Source of the DNA: Bacteroidota bacterium
Lineage (GTDB): Bacteria; Bacteroidota; Bacteroidia; Chitinophagales; Chitinophagaceae
Direction of reading: 5' to 3'
DNA: 64,000 bases
NCBI GenBank assembly: GCA_023433345.1
Contig: JAEZDA010000032.1
Location: forward strand, 1-64,000
Part shown: in pieces, positions 43,395 to 53,615 of the stretch
Position numbering within the stretch: position 1 is the first letter of the stretch
Layout of the letters: each line of letters opens with the position of its first letter
Position numbers and translations under genes: made by a program
Notes under the pieces: generated by a model
Database searches by the model: none
Told to the model about the DNA's origin: nothing
The model's input: only the letters and a program-made list of their open reading frames with translations

Positions 43395-45415
43395 TTTACA
43401 AACCACCATTTTATACCAAACCTGATCATCAATCCCGGGGTTGGATAGTGTGGTGAAGAAAAATTGTTCTTCGTAAAACCGAAACCATCACTAAAACTGA
43501 TCGTGTTCAGATTTTCCGCGCGGATATAACCGGTAAAGGTTTTTATTCTGAAATGAAAGAATGCGGCGACATCGGGAGTGTTTTTAATTCTTATAGAATC
43601 CTGCAACACAAATTGACCGATCAATGGTGAATAGTTATTCGCTTTGAAAGGCGAATAATAGCGCGCTTCAATACCTGTGGACAGAAGCAGGTTCTTAAAA
43701 AATCTTCCTTCGAAAGCAAGTCGGTTGCGGGTGAAAAAATTCGGTACGCGAACAATGCTGTTTGCACCGCTATGTTGAACCGTAGCGTTCACGTACCAAT
43801 TCAGCCTGCGGGAAAGCCTGATCTTTTTACTGGCATAAAGTTGAAGTATATTTACCGGCTGCGACTCCTGCTCTGCAACAGTAAATGTTCTGTAGTAGAT
43901 ATAATTAGAAATAAGATGGTTCTTTACACCGAAAGTGAGAAAAGCATTGTTGGCTTCTCCTCCAAAGGATGTGATTATCTCCTTTTTAAAGCCGGCATTG
44001 CCTGCAAGATTAAACGCTGACCGGATGTCATTGTGAATAAAGGAAGGAGACCGACCCGTATTGGTAAAAAACAAACTCACATCTCCAAAAGTTTTGTTTA
44101 TGTAGCGTGCAAGACGAGCGTGGGCCTGGAAGTCGCCGGAGTTATAGCCGTTCGCATAAAGCACTCCTTTGAGGAGCATATCCCATTTCCTGTTTCTCGT
44201 ACGGTTTCTGTATTCACCATGTGCCATTATGTTATGAAGCCTTACATTTCCAGTAGCCAGATTGCCTTTAATGTTCTCCAGTGTTGCCCCTACCATTAAA
44301 AACTGCGCAGAATTTTTTGTATCAGGGAATTGCACAAGAGACAGATCGTTTGAGAGTACGCTCCATTTTTCAAGGATGGAAAAGTTCTCAAAGATCGTGT
44401 CGGGGAAGAGCCCGTACCATTCACGATATTTTGCCGAGTCAGCAAGTTCACCTGTATAACGGTAACTGTTAGACGAAGTTGTGAGCGTATGCTGGATCCT
44501 TAATTTTGGATAAAAAAGGTATTCGGTGGTAGAATCGTTCACTGCAATGGAATCCCTTTTTCCAAGATCATAACTTTGCCTGAGGAGAAATGAAAAATCC
44601 CGGTACATTATACCGGTGTTCACTGTGGTAACAAATGGATTATTCCTGAATTGTGCGGAACCGCCAAGGTTAACGGGCACGCTGAAGCGATCTTTTCGGT
44701 TTGGGTCATCAAGCATTGAATCATTAACTATTCCACCGTTCTGCGAGGCGCGCAACGTATTGCCAAGAAGTACAACTGTGCCTGAATACCGCTTTCTCCT
44801 GCCCTGGTAGTTTCCGAATAACCTGAAATTATTGTGATTGGAATTTTGTGTGACAAATAATCCCGGCGCGCTGATCAGCCTGTAGTCGAAGCCAAAATTC
44901 ACATTCGGCCTGGGGTTTTGCGTATGGGCAGCTTGTATCATCTGCTCTTTACCGGAAGCTAGTTGATAGGCAAGCATAGAAAATGGCCTGGTGGTTCGAT
45001 ATATCTTTGTTTCCTCCATTTTGAACCGGTACACGTCGTAAGCATGAAAGCCTGCGTCGAAGCCTGGCTTATGAAGGGGTTCAAAGATCAAAGGGAATGC
45101 AGCGGCGCCGTTATTGCCCAGGTTTGTATAGTTGCTCGGCAGGGAAAAATATGTATCAAAATCGTTCACGGAGGAGTCAATCGAAACGCGTCTTGTTGAA
45201 TCAAGATATCTGAAAGAAATAGTGATACTGTCTTTCAGGTCGTCGCGTTGCTGCAACTTCATTGTATCCTTCTGAGTCTCTGACCTGCGGTTAGGATTAT
45301 TTCTCGCAGGGTCGAACTCGGTATCCGGTGTGGGCCTGTTTGTTCTCCCCGTTCGAACCTGTGCAGAGGCGGAAACAGATATTAATACACACACCAAACA
45401 AACCAGTACTCGCAT
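43391..45415 (-). CDS. Putative outer-membrane porin (Porin_10-like)
   Basis: The start at 45415 gives a proper signal peptide (MRVLVCLVCVLISVSASAQ); a longer reading would precede it with unrelated residues. The 674-residue protein has a Pro/Arg-rich N-terminal linker, then many alternating aromatic strands of a beta-barrel, ending in a strand with terminal FVN after MIRFGIKWW. This fits the putative porin family common in Bacteroidota. It is 16 bp downstream of the purine nucleoside phosphorylase gene on the same strand, so it may be co-transcribed; a nucleoside-related role is only a suggestion. Confidence 0.75.
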   Translation of the reverse strand: MRVLVCLVCVLISVSASAQVRTGRTNRPTPDTEFDPARNNPNRRSETQKDTMKLQQRDDLKDSITISFRYLDSTRRVSIDSSVNDFDTYFSLPSNYTNLGNNGAAAFPLIFEPLHKPGFDAGFHAYDVYRFKMEETKIYRTTRPFSMLAYQLASGKEQMIQAAHTQNPRPNVNFGFDYRLISAPGLFVTQNSNHNNFRLFGNYQGRRKRYSGTVVLLGNTLRASQNGGIVNDSMLDDPNRKDRFSVPVNLGGSAQFRNNPFVTTVNTGIMYRDFSFLLRQSYDLGKRDSIAVNDSTTEYLFYPKLRIQHTLTTSSNSYRYTGELADSAKYREWYGLFPDTIFENFSILEKWSVLSNDLSLVQFPDTKNSAQFLMVGATLENIKGNLATGNVRLHNIMAHGEYRNRTRNRKWDMLLKGVLYANGYNSGDFQAHARLARYINKTFGDVSLFFTNTGRSPSFIHNDIRSAFNLAGNAGFKKEIITSFGGEANNAFLTFGVKNHLISNYIYYRTFTVAEQESQPVNILQLYASKKIRLSRRLNWYVNATVQHSGANSIVRVPNFFTRNRLAFEGRFFKNLLLSTGIEARYYSPFKANNYSPLIGQFVLQDSIRIKNTPDVAAFFHFRIKTFTGYIRAENLNTISFSDGFGFTKNNFSSPHYPTPGLMIRFGIKWWFVN

Positions 45416-45431
45416 GGTGTAATTTACAAAC

Positions 45432-46244
45432 TTACAATTGGGCAACAATTTCCTTAAATATATGAGTAAGCTTTGGCTCCGCGCTTTTTGCAGCCTCCAA
45501 AACTTCAGCATGAGTGATAGTGTTCAGTTCTTCTCGTATACCTATGTCTGTTATCACACTCATGGCAAATACAGTAAGCCCCATATGAACAGCGGCAATC
45601 GTCTCCTGCACTGTGCTCATGCCTACTGCATCGGCACCAAGAATGTTGAGCATTCTATATTCTGCCCTTGTTTCAAATGTGGGGCCGGTAACGCCGTAGT
45701 AAACACCTTCCTTTAAATCGTATCCCGCATCTGCTCCTATTTTTTTAGCTCTTTCCACAAGTTGCTTGCTGTATGGTTCGCTCATATCAGGGAAACGGGT
45801 TCCGAGCTCATTGAAATTTTTTCCTATGAGGGGATTATTGGCAAACAAACTCACGTGGTCAGTGATTATCATCAGGTCTCCAACCTTAAAAGAAGTGTTC
45901 GTTCCGCCGGCTGCATTACTAATGAGTAGTGTTTTGATGCCTAGAAATTTCATCACACGAATTGGGAAAACAACATCAGAGGGAGAATATCCTTCATAAA
46001 AATGAAACCGCCCTGCCATTGCTACCACTGGTTTCCCGCTTAGTGTTCCGAAGATCAGTTTACCGCTATGGCCTTCCACCGTACTTACAGGAAAATGAGG
46101 AATCTCCGAGTAAGGAATTTCTTTTTCAACCTGCATTTCAGATACAAAGCTTCCCAAACCGCTCCCTAATACGATGCCCGCGATGGGTTGGGTTGAGTAA
46201 ACGCTTTGCACAAATTTTACGGCTTCACTTATTTTTTCCAGCAT
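45432..46244 (-). CDS. Purine nucleoside phosphorylase
   Basis: The trimeric-type phosphorylase splits purine nucleosides with phosphate. The 270-residue protein (start at 46244, MLEKISEAVKFVQS) has IVLGSGLGSFVSEM, the phosphate-binding GRFHFYEGYS, LISNAAGGTNTSFKVGDLMII, and the base-site segment VTGPTFETRAEYRML with GADAVGMSTVQETI. A six-codon longer start at 46274 is possible. It is divergent from sucC and upstream of the porin gene. Confidence 0.93.
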   Translation of the reverse strand: MLEKISEAVKFVQSVYSTQPIAGIVLGSGLGSFVSEMQVEKEIPYSEIPHFPVSTVEGHSGKLIFGTLSGKPVVAMAGRFHFYEGYSPSDVVFPIRVMKFLGIKTLLISNAAGGTNTSFKVGDLMIITDHVSLFANNPLIGKNFNELGTRFPDMSEPYSKQLVERAKKIGADAGYDLKEGVYYGVTGPTFETRAEYRMLNILGADAVGMSTVQETIAAVHMGLTVFAMSVITDIGIREELNTITHAEVLEAAKSAEPKLTHIFKEIVAQL

Positions 46245-46314
46245 AGTAGGTTTTATTGAAGGGCAAATGTACACGGTTTGCGCTTTTTAACGATCAACAT
46301 TCGGTGAGGTTGGT

Positions 46315-46345
46315 TTTGGAGCTTAAAGGCTATTCTTTATCTTCG
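46315..46345 (+). promoter_or_regulatory. Promoter for sucC (TTTG-N19-TATCTTCG)
   Basis: TTTG at 46315-46318 and TATCTTCG at 46338-46345 are spaced by exactly 19 bp; the -7 element has one mismatch. The sucC ATG follows 14 bases after it. Confidence 0.6.
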
Positions 46346-46359
46346 CCGAAATTTTTTCT

Positions 46360-47571
46360 ATGAATCTTCATGAATACCAGGCGAAGGAATTGCTTAAAAA
46401 ATTTAATGTACCGGTACAAGAGGGAATTGCATGCAGTACACCTGCACAGGCCGAGGACGCTTACCGGCAGATACATACGCAGTACGGAAGCAAGTTTGCG
46501 GTTGTGAAAGCACAGATACATGCAGGAGGAAGAGGTAAAGGCTCGATACAGGGCAAAGATCAGCGCGGTGTGGCAGTTGGAAAAAGCGCCGAAGATGTGG
46601 TTAAGATCGCTTCGAACATTCTTGGAGGTACGCTTGTAACTATTCAAACAGGTGCAGAAGGTAAAATGGTGAACAAAGTTTTAGTAGCGCAGGATGTTTA
46701 TTATGAAGGGCCCAACCCTGTAAAGGAATACTACCTGTCTATTTTGCTTGATCGCGCCACCGGCCAGAACGTGATCATGTACAGCACCGAGGGCGGAATG
46801 AATATTGAAGATGTGGCGCATGACACACCTGAAAAAATCTATAAGGAGTGGGTTTACCCGGGTAGCAGGTTGCAGGGTTACCAGGCACGGAAGATAGCGT
46901 TCAACCTGGGTTTCTCCGGTGAAGCTTTTAAGAATTGCGTAAAATTCGTAACCAATCTTTACGATGCATATGTTTCTCTCGATTGTGGAATGCTGGAGAT
47001 CAACCCGCTTTTCAAAACAAGCGATGAAAAGATCATTGCAGTTGATTGCAAAATGAATATAGATGACAATGCTTTGATGCGGCACACCGATGTAGCGGCC
47101 CTGCGTGACCTCAGCGAGGAGGATCCTACAGAAGTGGAAGCGGGAAAATACAACTTGAATTTCGTGAAGCTTGACGGAAATGTAGGATGTATGGTGAACG
47201 GTGCCGGGCTTGCGATGGCAACTATGGACATGATTAAACTTAGCGGTGGTGAGCCAGCTAACTTCCTTGATGTGGGCGGAACGGCCAATGCGCAAACTGT
47301 TGAGGCCGGCTTCAGAATTATTTTAAAAGATCCGAAAGTGAAGGCGATACTGATCAACATTTTCGGTGGCATAGTTCGCTGCGACCGGGTTGCACAGGGT
47401 GTTATTGATGCATACAAGAGTATAGGAAATATTGAAATACCCATCATTGTCCGATTGCAGGGAACCAATGCAGATGTTGCAAAGCAGCTCATTGATGAAA
47501 GCGGATTGAAGGTGCAAAGCGCTATCCAGCTTAGCGAGGCAGCAGCCCTCGTTAACAAGGCAGTTGCATAA
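46360..47571 (+). CDS. sucC: Succinyl-CoA synthetase subunit beta (ADP-forming)
   Basis: SucC with SucD makes succinate and ATP or GTP from succinyl-CoA. The protein starts MNLHEYQAKELLKKFNVPV, with the ATP-grasp domain holding FAVVKAQIHAGGRGKG, and the C-terminal domain with INIFGGIVRCDRVAQG and VRLQGTNADVAKQLIDESGL. At 403 residues it is complete. SucD is not beside it, although it often is; the operon ends at the terminator at 47596. Confidence 0.96.
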   Translation: MNLHEYQAKELLKKFNVPVQEGIACSTPAQAEDAYRQIHTQYGSKFAVVKAQIHAGGRGKGSIQGKDQRGVAVGKSAEDVVKIASNILGGTLVTIQTGAEGKMVNKVLVAQDVYYEGPNPVKEYYLSILLDRATGQNVIMYSTEGGMNIEDVAHDTPEKIYKEWVYPGSRLQGYQARKIAFNLGFSGEAFKNCVKFVTNLYDAYVSLDCGMLEINPLFKTSDEKIIAVDCKMNIDDNALMRHTDVAALRDLSEEDPTEVEAGKYNLNFVKLDGNVGCMVNGAGLAMATMDMIKLSGGEPANFLDVGGTANAQTVEAGFRIILKDPKVKAILINIFGGIVRCDRVAQGVIDAYKSIGNIEIPIIVRLQGTNADVAKQLIDESGLKVQSAIQLSEAAALVNKAVA

Positions 47572-47595
47572 GGAAAAAATTATCGAAAATAAAGG

Positions 47596-47625
47596 CCCCT
47601 GCAGAAATGCGGGGGTTTGTTTTTT
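47596..47625 (+). terminator. Rho-independent terminator after sucC
   Basis: An 8-bp stem (CCCCTGCA/TGCGGGGG, one G-T pair) with GAAA loop leads into TTTGTTTTTT. It lies 25 bases after the sucC stop. Confidence 0.85.
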
Positions 47626-47646
47626 ATTCTTTCCGAAATTTGCAAT

Positions 47647-48150
47647 ATGCTTTTAAGAAAGGCTGAAATAGAAGATCTTCTTTGGATCGTTGGCGTTTAC
47701 AATTCCACGATCGCATCACGCACAAGCACTGCAGACCTTGAGCCGGTATCAGTTGAGAGCCGGGAGGAGTGGTTTAAACAGCATCAAAAAAAGAACCGCC
47801 CCTTGTGGATCGCGGAAGAACATGGCCTTAAAGTTGGCTGGATAAGCATAAGTGATTTTAAAAACCGCGAGGCATATAATATCACCGCTGAAATAAGCAT
47901 CTATATACATGAGGATTACCGTCGCTCGGGGTTGGGGAAGCAGATCTTAGCTGAGTGTACCGGCAGGTGCAAGAAGCTTGGCATCAGGAAGTTGGTGGGA
48001 GTGATTTTCGCGCACAACCTCGCCAGCATAAAACTTTTCTCTGATGCCGGATTCGCGGAATGGGGTCACCTCCCTGAGGTAACGGAAATGGACGGAAAAT
48101 TATTCAGCGTAAAAATTCTGGGGAAAGATCTAACTACCGGTAATCGTTAG
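47647..48150 (+). CDS. GNAT family N-acetyltransferase (phosphinothricin-acetyltransferase-like)
   Basis: The start at 47647 (MLLRKAEIEDL) fits the fold and lies past the sucC terminator. The 167-residue protein has the acetyl-CoA loop YRRSGLGKQILAECTGRC, the IAEEHGLKVGWISISDF strand pair and the GVIFAHNLASIKLFSDAGFAEWGHLPEV C-terminal signature of PAT/YncA-type acetyltransferases, in which the substrate varies. It needs its own promoter. Its 3' end overlaps the convergent penicillin-binding protein gene by 17 bp. Confidence 0.88.
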   Translation: MLLRKAEIEDLLWIVGVYNSTIASRTSTADLEPVSVESREEWFKQHQKKNRPLWIAEEHGLKVGWISISDFKNREAYNITAEISIYIHEDYRRSGLGKQILAECTGRCKKLGIRKLVGVIFAHNLASIKLFSDAGFAEWGHLPEVTEMDGKLFSVKILGKDLTTGNR

Positions 48151-50482
48151 ACGCTTTGGGTTTTTGCTGTGGTTTCTGTGCATCCTTCGAAGAATCTTTT
48201 TTTACCGGAACTGCACCGGCAGGCTTTTTAGATTTACCTGTATCCGGCTTTGGAGCAACCGGTGGCTCCTCTCCATCGTTTCCAAAGAAATCGCTGCTGC
48301 TGTTGCCGATGTCATCTACTATCAGGCTGTCGCCCTTGGTCAAATAGTTTTCAAAATTGGCATCAGCGTAAATAGGATCGTTCTTTAGTTCCACCGGTTC
48401 TTCAAATTTCAATGTTTTTCCATATCCCGTTTTTGCATCTGCATATATTTTCTGCATGAATAAACCCCATGATGGAGCGGCCATTTCAGATCCACCCGAG
48501 TTGGATGTATAAATAGGAATGAACGGATCTTCACAACCAACCCATGCTCCTGCAAGCAGTTCAGGCGTATAACCGATAAACCAGCCGTCAGTATTCCCAT
48601 TTGTTGTGCCCGTTTTTCCGGCTTTATCCGCAGGTATTTTATAACTGTTAAGCCTGCGCGCAGTGCCCATGGCTACAACGCCCTCCATCATTTTTACCAT
48701 GGTAAAAGCATCTGCTTCACCAATCACCTGCTTACTCTGAGAAATAGGAAATTCGTGTACAAGGTTTCCGTTCTTATCTTCTATCCTGGTAAGAAACAGA
48801 GGCTCGGTATTATATCCCTTGTTCGGAAACATAGTAAAAGACTGCAACATTTCGAGCATCGGTATCTCCGCTGAGCCAAGCGCAATTGACGGATAAGGCG
48901 GAAGTTTTGTTTTGATACCAACCTGTTGTGCAAACTCTATTGTTCTTTTTACGCCAATCACTGCCATCAAATGCCAGGCCGCACCGTTAACCGACCATGC
49001 AAGACAGTTAGCCATAGTGCCGCCGCGCGTGCTTATTGTTTTTCCTCCCAGCGTTAGTGGTCCCCCTGGGATATAGGTACTAGGCGTATAACCAGCATCT
49101 GTTACTGCGAGAGTGTATAGCAAAGGTTTAAAAACAGAACCCACCTGCCTTCTGGCAGTCACGTGGTCATATTTAAACCACTTGAAGTTTATGCCTCCCA
49201 CCCAGGCTTTTATTTCACCGGTTCTCGGGTCCATCGCAGCGAAAGAAGTTTGCAACAACTGCTTATGATATTTGATGGAATCATAAGGCGTCATCACCGT
49301 ATCCTTTTCATGTTTACTGTTGCCGCGCCACGAAAATATCTTCATAGCCACGGGCTTATGAAATGAACTTTTTATTTCTTCATCTGATGCACCATCTTCC
49401 TTCATGGATTTATACCGATCAGTAAATTTGATGGCGGCATCAATTATCTTTTCCTGCCCTTTCCACAATTTATCCTGCCTGTTTCCCGAGGCGAAGTAAG
49501 CATCAAGCTTTCGTTGCACTACAGGCATATGCTGTTCCACTGCGGCCTCTGCATATTTTTGCATCCTGGAGTCGATGGTTGTATAGATCTTCAAACCATC
49601 GCGATAGAGATCGTAAGGCTCGCCTGTTTTGGGGTTCTTATTTTCTTTACACCACTTTTTCAACACATCTGCGAGCACTGCACGGTAGTAGGGTGCAATG
49701 CCTACGTTTTCATCGATCTTCTTGTAATTGGTGATCAGTGGTTTGGCCTTCAGCCTTTCGCCTTCTTCAGGCGTTATAAATTTTTGCTTCGCCACCACCA
49801 TTTGGTTGATGACTGTGTTCCTTCGATCAATAGAATTTTTGGGATGGCGGATCGGCTCATAGATGAAGCCTTTAAGCATTCCAATAAGTACAGCGGCTTC
49901 TTCGATCTTAAGTTCTGAAGGCTCTTTCTGGAAATAGGTTCTGGATGCATTTCTAATACCATAAACATTTCCCCACGGTGCATGATTAAGATATAAAGTG
50001 AGAATTTCCTCCTTGGTAAAATTCCTCTCCAGGCGAACTGCAACGATCCATTCTTTAAGCTTCTGAATGCCGCGAACGATAATGTTGCCACGTCCCTGAC
50101 CAAGCATCATCTTAGCAAGCTGTTGTGTAATAGTGCTGCCTCCGCCTCCCGTTCCGGCCGTAACAATTACACGACCTAAGGCCTTCGCATCAATCCCGGA
50201 GTGTTCGTAAAAACGCTCATCTTCTGTTGCGATCAATGCATGAATCACATTAGGCGAAATTTCGTGGTACTTTACTTCGCTCCTGTTTTCTGCATAGAAT
50301 TTTCCCATTAACAAGCCGTCTGCACTAATAATCTCACTCGCCAGGTCAGCCTCCGGGTTTTCCAGATCCTGCAGTGAGGGCATTTTGCCGAATACTCCAA
50401 AATTTGCCGCGAGTAACAAAATTGCAAGCAAACCAATGCCAGTAATGAATAATGCCCAAAGGATTTTTACAGAAGTTCTCAT
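48134..50482 (-). CDS. Class A penicillin-binding protein (PBP1a type)
   Basis: This bifunctional murein synthase has a short cytoplasmic tail, one membrane anchor (about residues 7-28), the glycosyltransferase (GT51) domain with EDERFYEHSGIDAKALGRV and GGSTITQQLAKMM, and the transpeptidase with SVFK, the SVN motif in LAWSVNGAAWHL and KTGTTNG in the third box. The C-terminal 60 residues are a Pro/Lys-rich tail. At 782 residues it is typical. It follows the PorW-like gene in the same direction (15 bp), which suggests co-transcription. Confidence 0.94.
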   Translation of the reverse strand: MRTSVKILWALFITGIGLLAILLLAANFGVFGKMPSLQDLENPEADLASEIISADGLLMGKFYAENRSEVKYHEISPNVIHALIATEDERFYEHSGIDAKALGRVIVTAGTGGGGSTITQQLAKMMLGQGRGNIIVRGIQKLKEWIVAVRLERNFTKEEILTLYLNHAPWGNVYGIRNASRTYFQKEPSELKIEEAAVLIGMLKGFIYEPIRHPKNSIDRRNTVINQMVVAKQKFITPEEGERLKAKPLITNYKKIDENVGIAPYYRAVLADVLKKWCKENKNPKTGEPYDLYRDGLKIYTTIDSRMQKYAEAAVEQHMPVVQRKLDAYFASGNRQDKLWKGQEKIIDAAIKFTDRYKSMKEDGASDEEIKSSFHKPVAMKIFSWRGNSKHEKDTVMTPYDSIKYHKQLLQTSFAAMDPRTGEIKAWVGGINFKWFKYDHVTARRQVGSVFKPLLYTLAVTDAGYTPSTYIPGGPLTLGGKTISTRGGTMANCLAWSVNGAAWHLMAVIGVKRTIEFAQQVGIKTKLPPYPSIALGSAEIPMLEMLQSFTMFPNKGYNTEPLFLTRIEDKNGNLVHEFPISQSKQVIGEADAFTMVKMMEGVVAMGTARRLNSYKIPADKAGKTGTTNGNTDGWFIGYTPELLAGAWVGCEDPFIPIYTSNSGGSEMAAPSWGLFMQKIYADAKTGYGKTLKFEEPVELKNDPIYADANFENYLTKGDSLIVDDIGNSSSDFFGNDGEEPPVAPKPDTGKSKKPAGAVPVKKDSSKDAQKPQQKPKASNDYR

Positions 50483-50497
50483 GGATATCTTTTACGG

Positions 50498-53455
50498 TTA
50501 AAACCTGTTTTCATAATGCTTATTCAGCAGCGCACGATAAGCATTCAGGTCTTTATTCTCACGTAATTTTTGAAGATTCGATTCTGAGATTATCAGAAAG
50601 TAATATTTATTTGCGGGCAGCCAGCTAACCTCCCTCGGCGCGGCTTTTTTCACCTTATCATAATAAGAAAGCGCAGCCGCGGCATCATCGAATTTTCCAG
50701 TAAGAAGTATCGCATTTTCTGCATCCAGAGCCTCGCGGTTCAAGGTCAGCCCCGCAGAGTAGAACATTTCGCGATTGTATCTCGTAAATGCATTCTTGGC
50801 TTCATTCTGATATGTACCGTCAACTTTGTTCAACACCATTAACACATGATGAGTTTCCCCGGCATTAAGATTAAAGGTGCCATCGGTGGTATTTGGAAGA
50901 GCCGCGATACCGCTGTCTTTCACTACCGGAACGTTCACGGGAGCAATTGGCTTTACCACCGGCGCATCAACTGTTTTTACCTCAGCTCTGTCATCAGAGG
51001 GAAGTATGACATGATCTTCCGTTGCCCTGGTAACCTGCAGGTTATTTAGGTAGGCCTCAATTTCCGGACGACGATTCAATACATCTATCAGCATCAGTGC
51101 TTTTTGCTGCAAGGGCGAAGATGGATAAAGTGTTGCAATATTATTCAGCGCTACGAATGCGAGGCTATCATTCTTTTCCCGGATGTGGTGAACCGCTTCA
51201 ATATAGAGTAATTGCGGCGTCCAATAATTTGTTCCGTAAATGCTGTCGGCACTGCGCTTCGCAGAAAGGGCATCTTCAAACCTGCCTTCAATGAACAGGT
51301 CATAAATATTTGAGTAACGCGCAGTAGCGGCAGGATCTTTTCTTTCGGGGTCTAACGCAGCCGGGTTGTTCACTGCAAGCGCGGAGGGTGAAGAGGAAAA
51401 ATCTGCATCCAGCAATTTTTTAAAATGGTCAGCGCGTTCAGTATCGCCGAGTTTATTATAGCTGTAATACAAACCAAGGTAAACTTCGCCATTTTTCAAT
51501 AAGGTAGGAAAGCGTTGCAGGTATAACTCAAACATGTTAACAGCCTGTTGGTGATCCTCCAACTCAAACTGGAAGATCTTGCCCATTGTAAAAATGCTCT
51601 CGGCAATTATCATATTGCTGCTGTCTATTTCTGCAGGAGTAAGTGGCAGCGCATCCATCATTCCTTCGAAGCTGTAATTGTAATCTTCAAGTCCCTGCGC
51701 TTTATTCAATGAATCACGTACAGCAGGCGGTACCATTCCACTCTTATCGCTTGGAAGGGTTGCTCCACCTTCCACCCTGCGCCAGTTATCAATATTGTCA
51801 CGTTTGCCCCATTTTACTTTGAATTCATTGAATCCACGGCTTTTTAGACTATTATTATTAAAATACCAATCGCCCTTATCCGGCGCGGCAAAAAGATCTA
51901 CGGGGCCATCTTTGGAGTTGTTGAAAGTAATAAGGGTTTTGCCCGCCGAAGGATCTTCGTCTTTTCCGCCACTTTGTTTGCGATGTGTTCGCATTACCTT
52001 TCTCACAAAGTCTTCTCTTTCATTCGGCGCCATTGCGGCGATCATTTGCAGACTATCCTCTCTTTCAACGATAAGAAGTTGTGCAACCAATTTTTTAAGA
52101 GTAGCACTTCTTTCTACAAGATTGAAATTATGTTCATCAAGGAAGGCAGTGTCTTCTATGCGAATGCTATCGTAAGAAGCAGCCGCATTTTTATAGTCTC
52201 TTTGCCGGTAAGCAATATTGCCAAGTTGGAAATAAGTTTGGCTTTTTATTCCCTCGGTTGTACCTAAGGAAGAAATTCCTTTTCGGTAATGAGCTATGCC
52301 ACTAACGGTGTCGGGTACCTGCACCGAAATTTTTCCAGCTGAATAATAGATAATATCCCGGTAGGCTTCGTATTTGTCCCGTTTGGCCATTTTAAGCAAA
52401 CGTGCAACACTTTCGCGAAGGGCTTCTTCGTTGCCTGACTGCCTGAGCATCTTGGCATCGCTAAGGCGTGCATAGATATCAAGAACGGGATCAATTGTGT
52501 GTTTGGATGCCTTTCCATAATAATAAGAAGCCTTCTCGTAATTGCCGGTCATCTCATTCATCTGGCCGAGAAGATATTCCCAACGGGCTCTTTCTCCCTT
52601 ACCCGGGGCCTTTGAAAGCGCCTTTTCAAGATGCAGGGAAGCGCTGTCAAAATTATTCTGGGAATAAAACCAATAGGCTGTAATCTCCTCCAGGTCGTCA
52701 TTTAGCCTTTTAGGGAAATTAGGATCATTTTGGAGGATGTTTATAAGGCCTGCCGCTTCGCCGAACTCCTTCTTCTCAACAAATGTTCTGATCAGCCAGA
52801 GAAGGGATTCATTACGGCTCGGGGCTTTCGTAAGTGCTTTTTGAACAAAGTTGCGATCCTCCTTATCGGCAATAGAAAAAACCCCGGGTTTCTCTACATC
52901 GCGGCCACCTATCACGCGACTATCGTCCTCATTCTTTTTCCGGGGGAAAAGATTGTAATTGATAAACTGAAAAGTAAGTGCGGCAGAATCAAATTCCTTC
53001 CTGAGGAAATATGATTTACCAATAAGCAGGTACAAGTTATCAATCCAGTCGTTACGGAGATCGTGAAGCAGGATTCCGGAGGTAGACTTATAGATCACTG
53101 AATCCAGCTCAACCTGCTGCATCGCGGTATTTTCCAACGTATATGGATAGAACGGGAGAAGCTTGGAGTAATCATCTTTCTGAGCCATTTTAGCTCTTTC
53201 TATCACCTGGTTTATCTTGTTATTCGCGTTAAAATAGAAGTTGTAATGGGTGACATTATTCTGTATAAACCGGCGAACAGGCGTGAATTTTTTAGTAGCA
53301 GTTTTTTCTGAACCAAGCGTTTTTTCCTCGAACTTTTTAGGCTTCTTCTCCTTGCCGAACGGATCGAGCGTCCATGTAGGTTGAGCATAGGCTACTGAAC
53401 CAAACATGGTGAAAAGCAATAATGTTATGCAAAAACTAAGAGGCCTGAACTGCAT
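50498..53455 (-). CDS. PorW/SprE-like type IX secretion protein, TPR-rich
   Basis: The 985-residue protein has a signal peptide ending near VAYAQ and then helical tetratricopeptide-like repeats over most of its length. The N-terminal segment HYNFYFNANNKINQVIERAK and SGILLHDLRNDWIDNLYLLI matches what I know of SprE/PorW, a protein needed for type IX secretion and gliding motility. The C-terminal 100 residues include LNRREALDAENAILLTGKFD-like strands. The family call is by memory and moderately firm. It is upstream of the PBP gene. Confidence 0.7.
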   Translation of the reverse strand: MQFRPLSFCITLLLFTMFGSVAYAQPTWTLDPFGKEKKPKKFEEKTLGSEKTATKKFTPVRRFIQNNVTHYNFYFNANNKINQVIERAKMAQKDDYSKLLPFYPYTLENTAMQQVELDSVIYKSTSGILLHDLRNDWIDNLYLLIGKSYFLRKEFDSAALTFQFINYNLFPRKKNEDDSRVIGGRDVEKPGVFSIADKEDRNFVQKALTKAPSRNESLLWLIRTFVEKKEFGEAAGLINILQNDPNFPKRLNDDLEEITAYWFYSQNNFDSASLHLEKALSKAPGKGERARWEYLLGQMNEMTGNYEKASYYYGKASKHTIDPVLDIYARLSDAKMLRQSGNEEALRESVARLLKMAKRDKYEAYRDIIYYSAGKISVQVPDTVSGIAHYRKGISSLGTTEGIKSQTYFQLGNIAYRQRDYKNAAASYDSIRIEDTAFLDEHNFNLVERSATLKKLVAQLLIVEREDSLQMIAAMAPNEREDFVRKVMRTHRKQSGGKDEDPSAGKTLITFNNSKDGPVDLFAAPDKGDWYFNNNSLKSRGFNEFKVKWGKRDNIDNWRRVEGGATLPSDKSGMVPPAVRDSLNKAQGLEDYNYSFEGMMDALPLTPAEIDSSNMIIAESIFTMGKIFQFELEDHQQAVNMFELYLQRFPTLLKNGEVYLGLYYSYNKLGDTERADHFKKLLDADFSSSPSALAVNNPAALDPERKDPAATARYSNIYDLFIEGRFEDALSAKRSADSIYGTNYWTPQLLYIEAVHHIREKNDSLAFVALNNIATLYPSSPLQQKALMLIDVLNRRPEIEAYLNNLQVTRATEDHVILPSDDRAEVKTVDAPVVKPIAPVNVPVVKDSGIAALPNTTDGTFNLNAGETHHVLMVLNKVDGTYQNEAKNAFTRYNREMFYSAGLTLNREALDAENAILLTGKFDDAAAALSYYDKVKKAAPREVSWLPANKYYFLIISESNLQKLRENKDLNAYRALLNKHYENRF

Positions 53456-53615
53456 GAAGGTTAGTTATAACTGGGGCTAAATATCGTGGTTTTTTTGTAA
53501 TCTGTTCCTCAAATTTACGCAGCGTTGAGAACAGTTGTGAAGTAACAATGTTAAAAGAGCCTGCAGGAAACTTAGGATGCGGTAAACCGTATTTCATTAA
53601 TTTTAGTTTTGAAAG

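Noticed and set aside
46681..47295. 204-residue minus-strand frame inside sucC
   Set aside because: sucC is certain on the plus strand; the frame has no family features.
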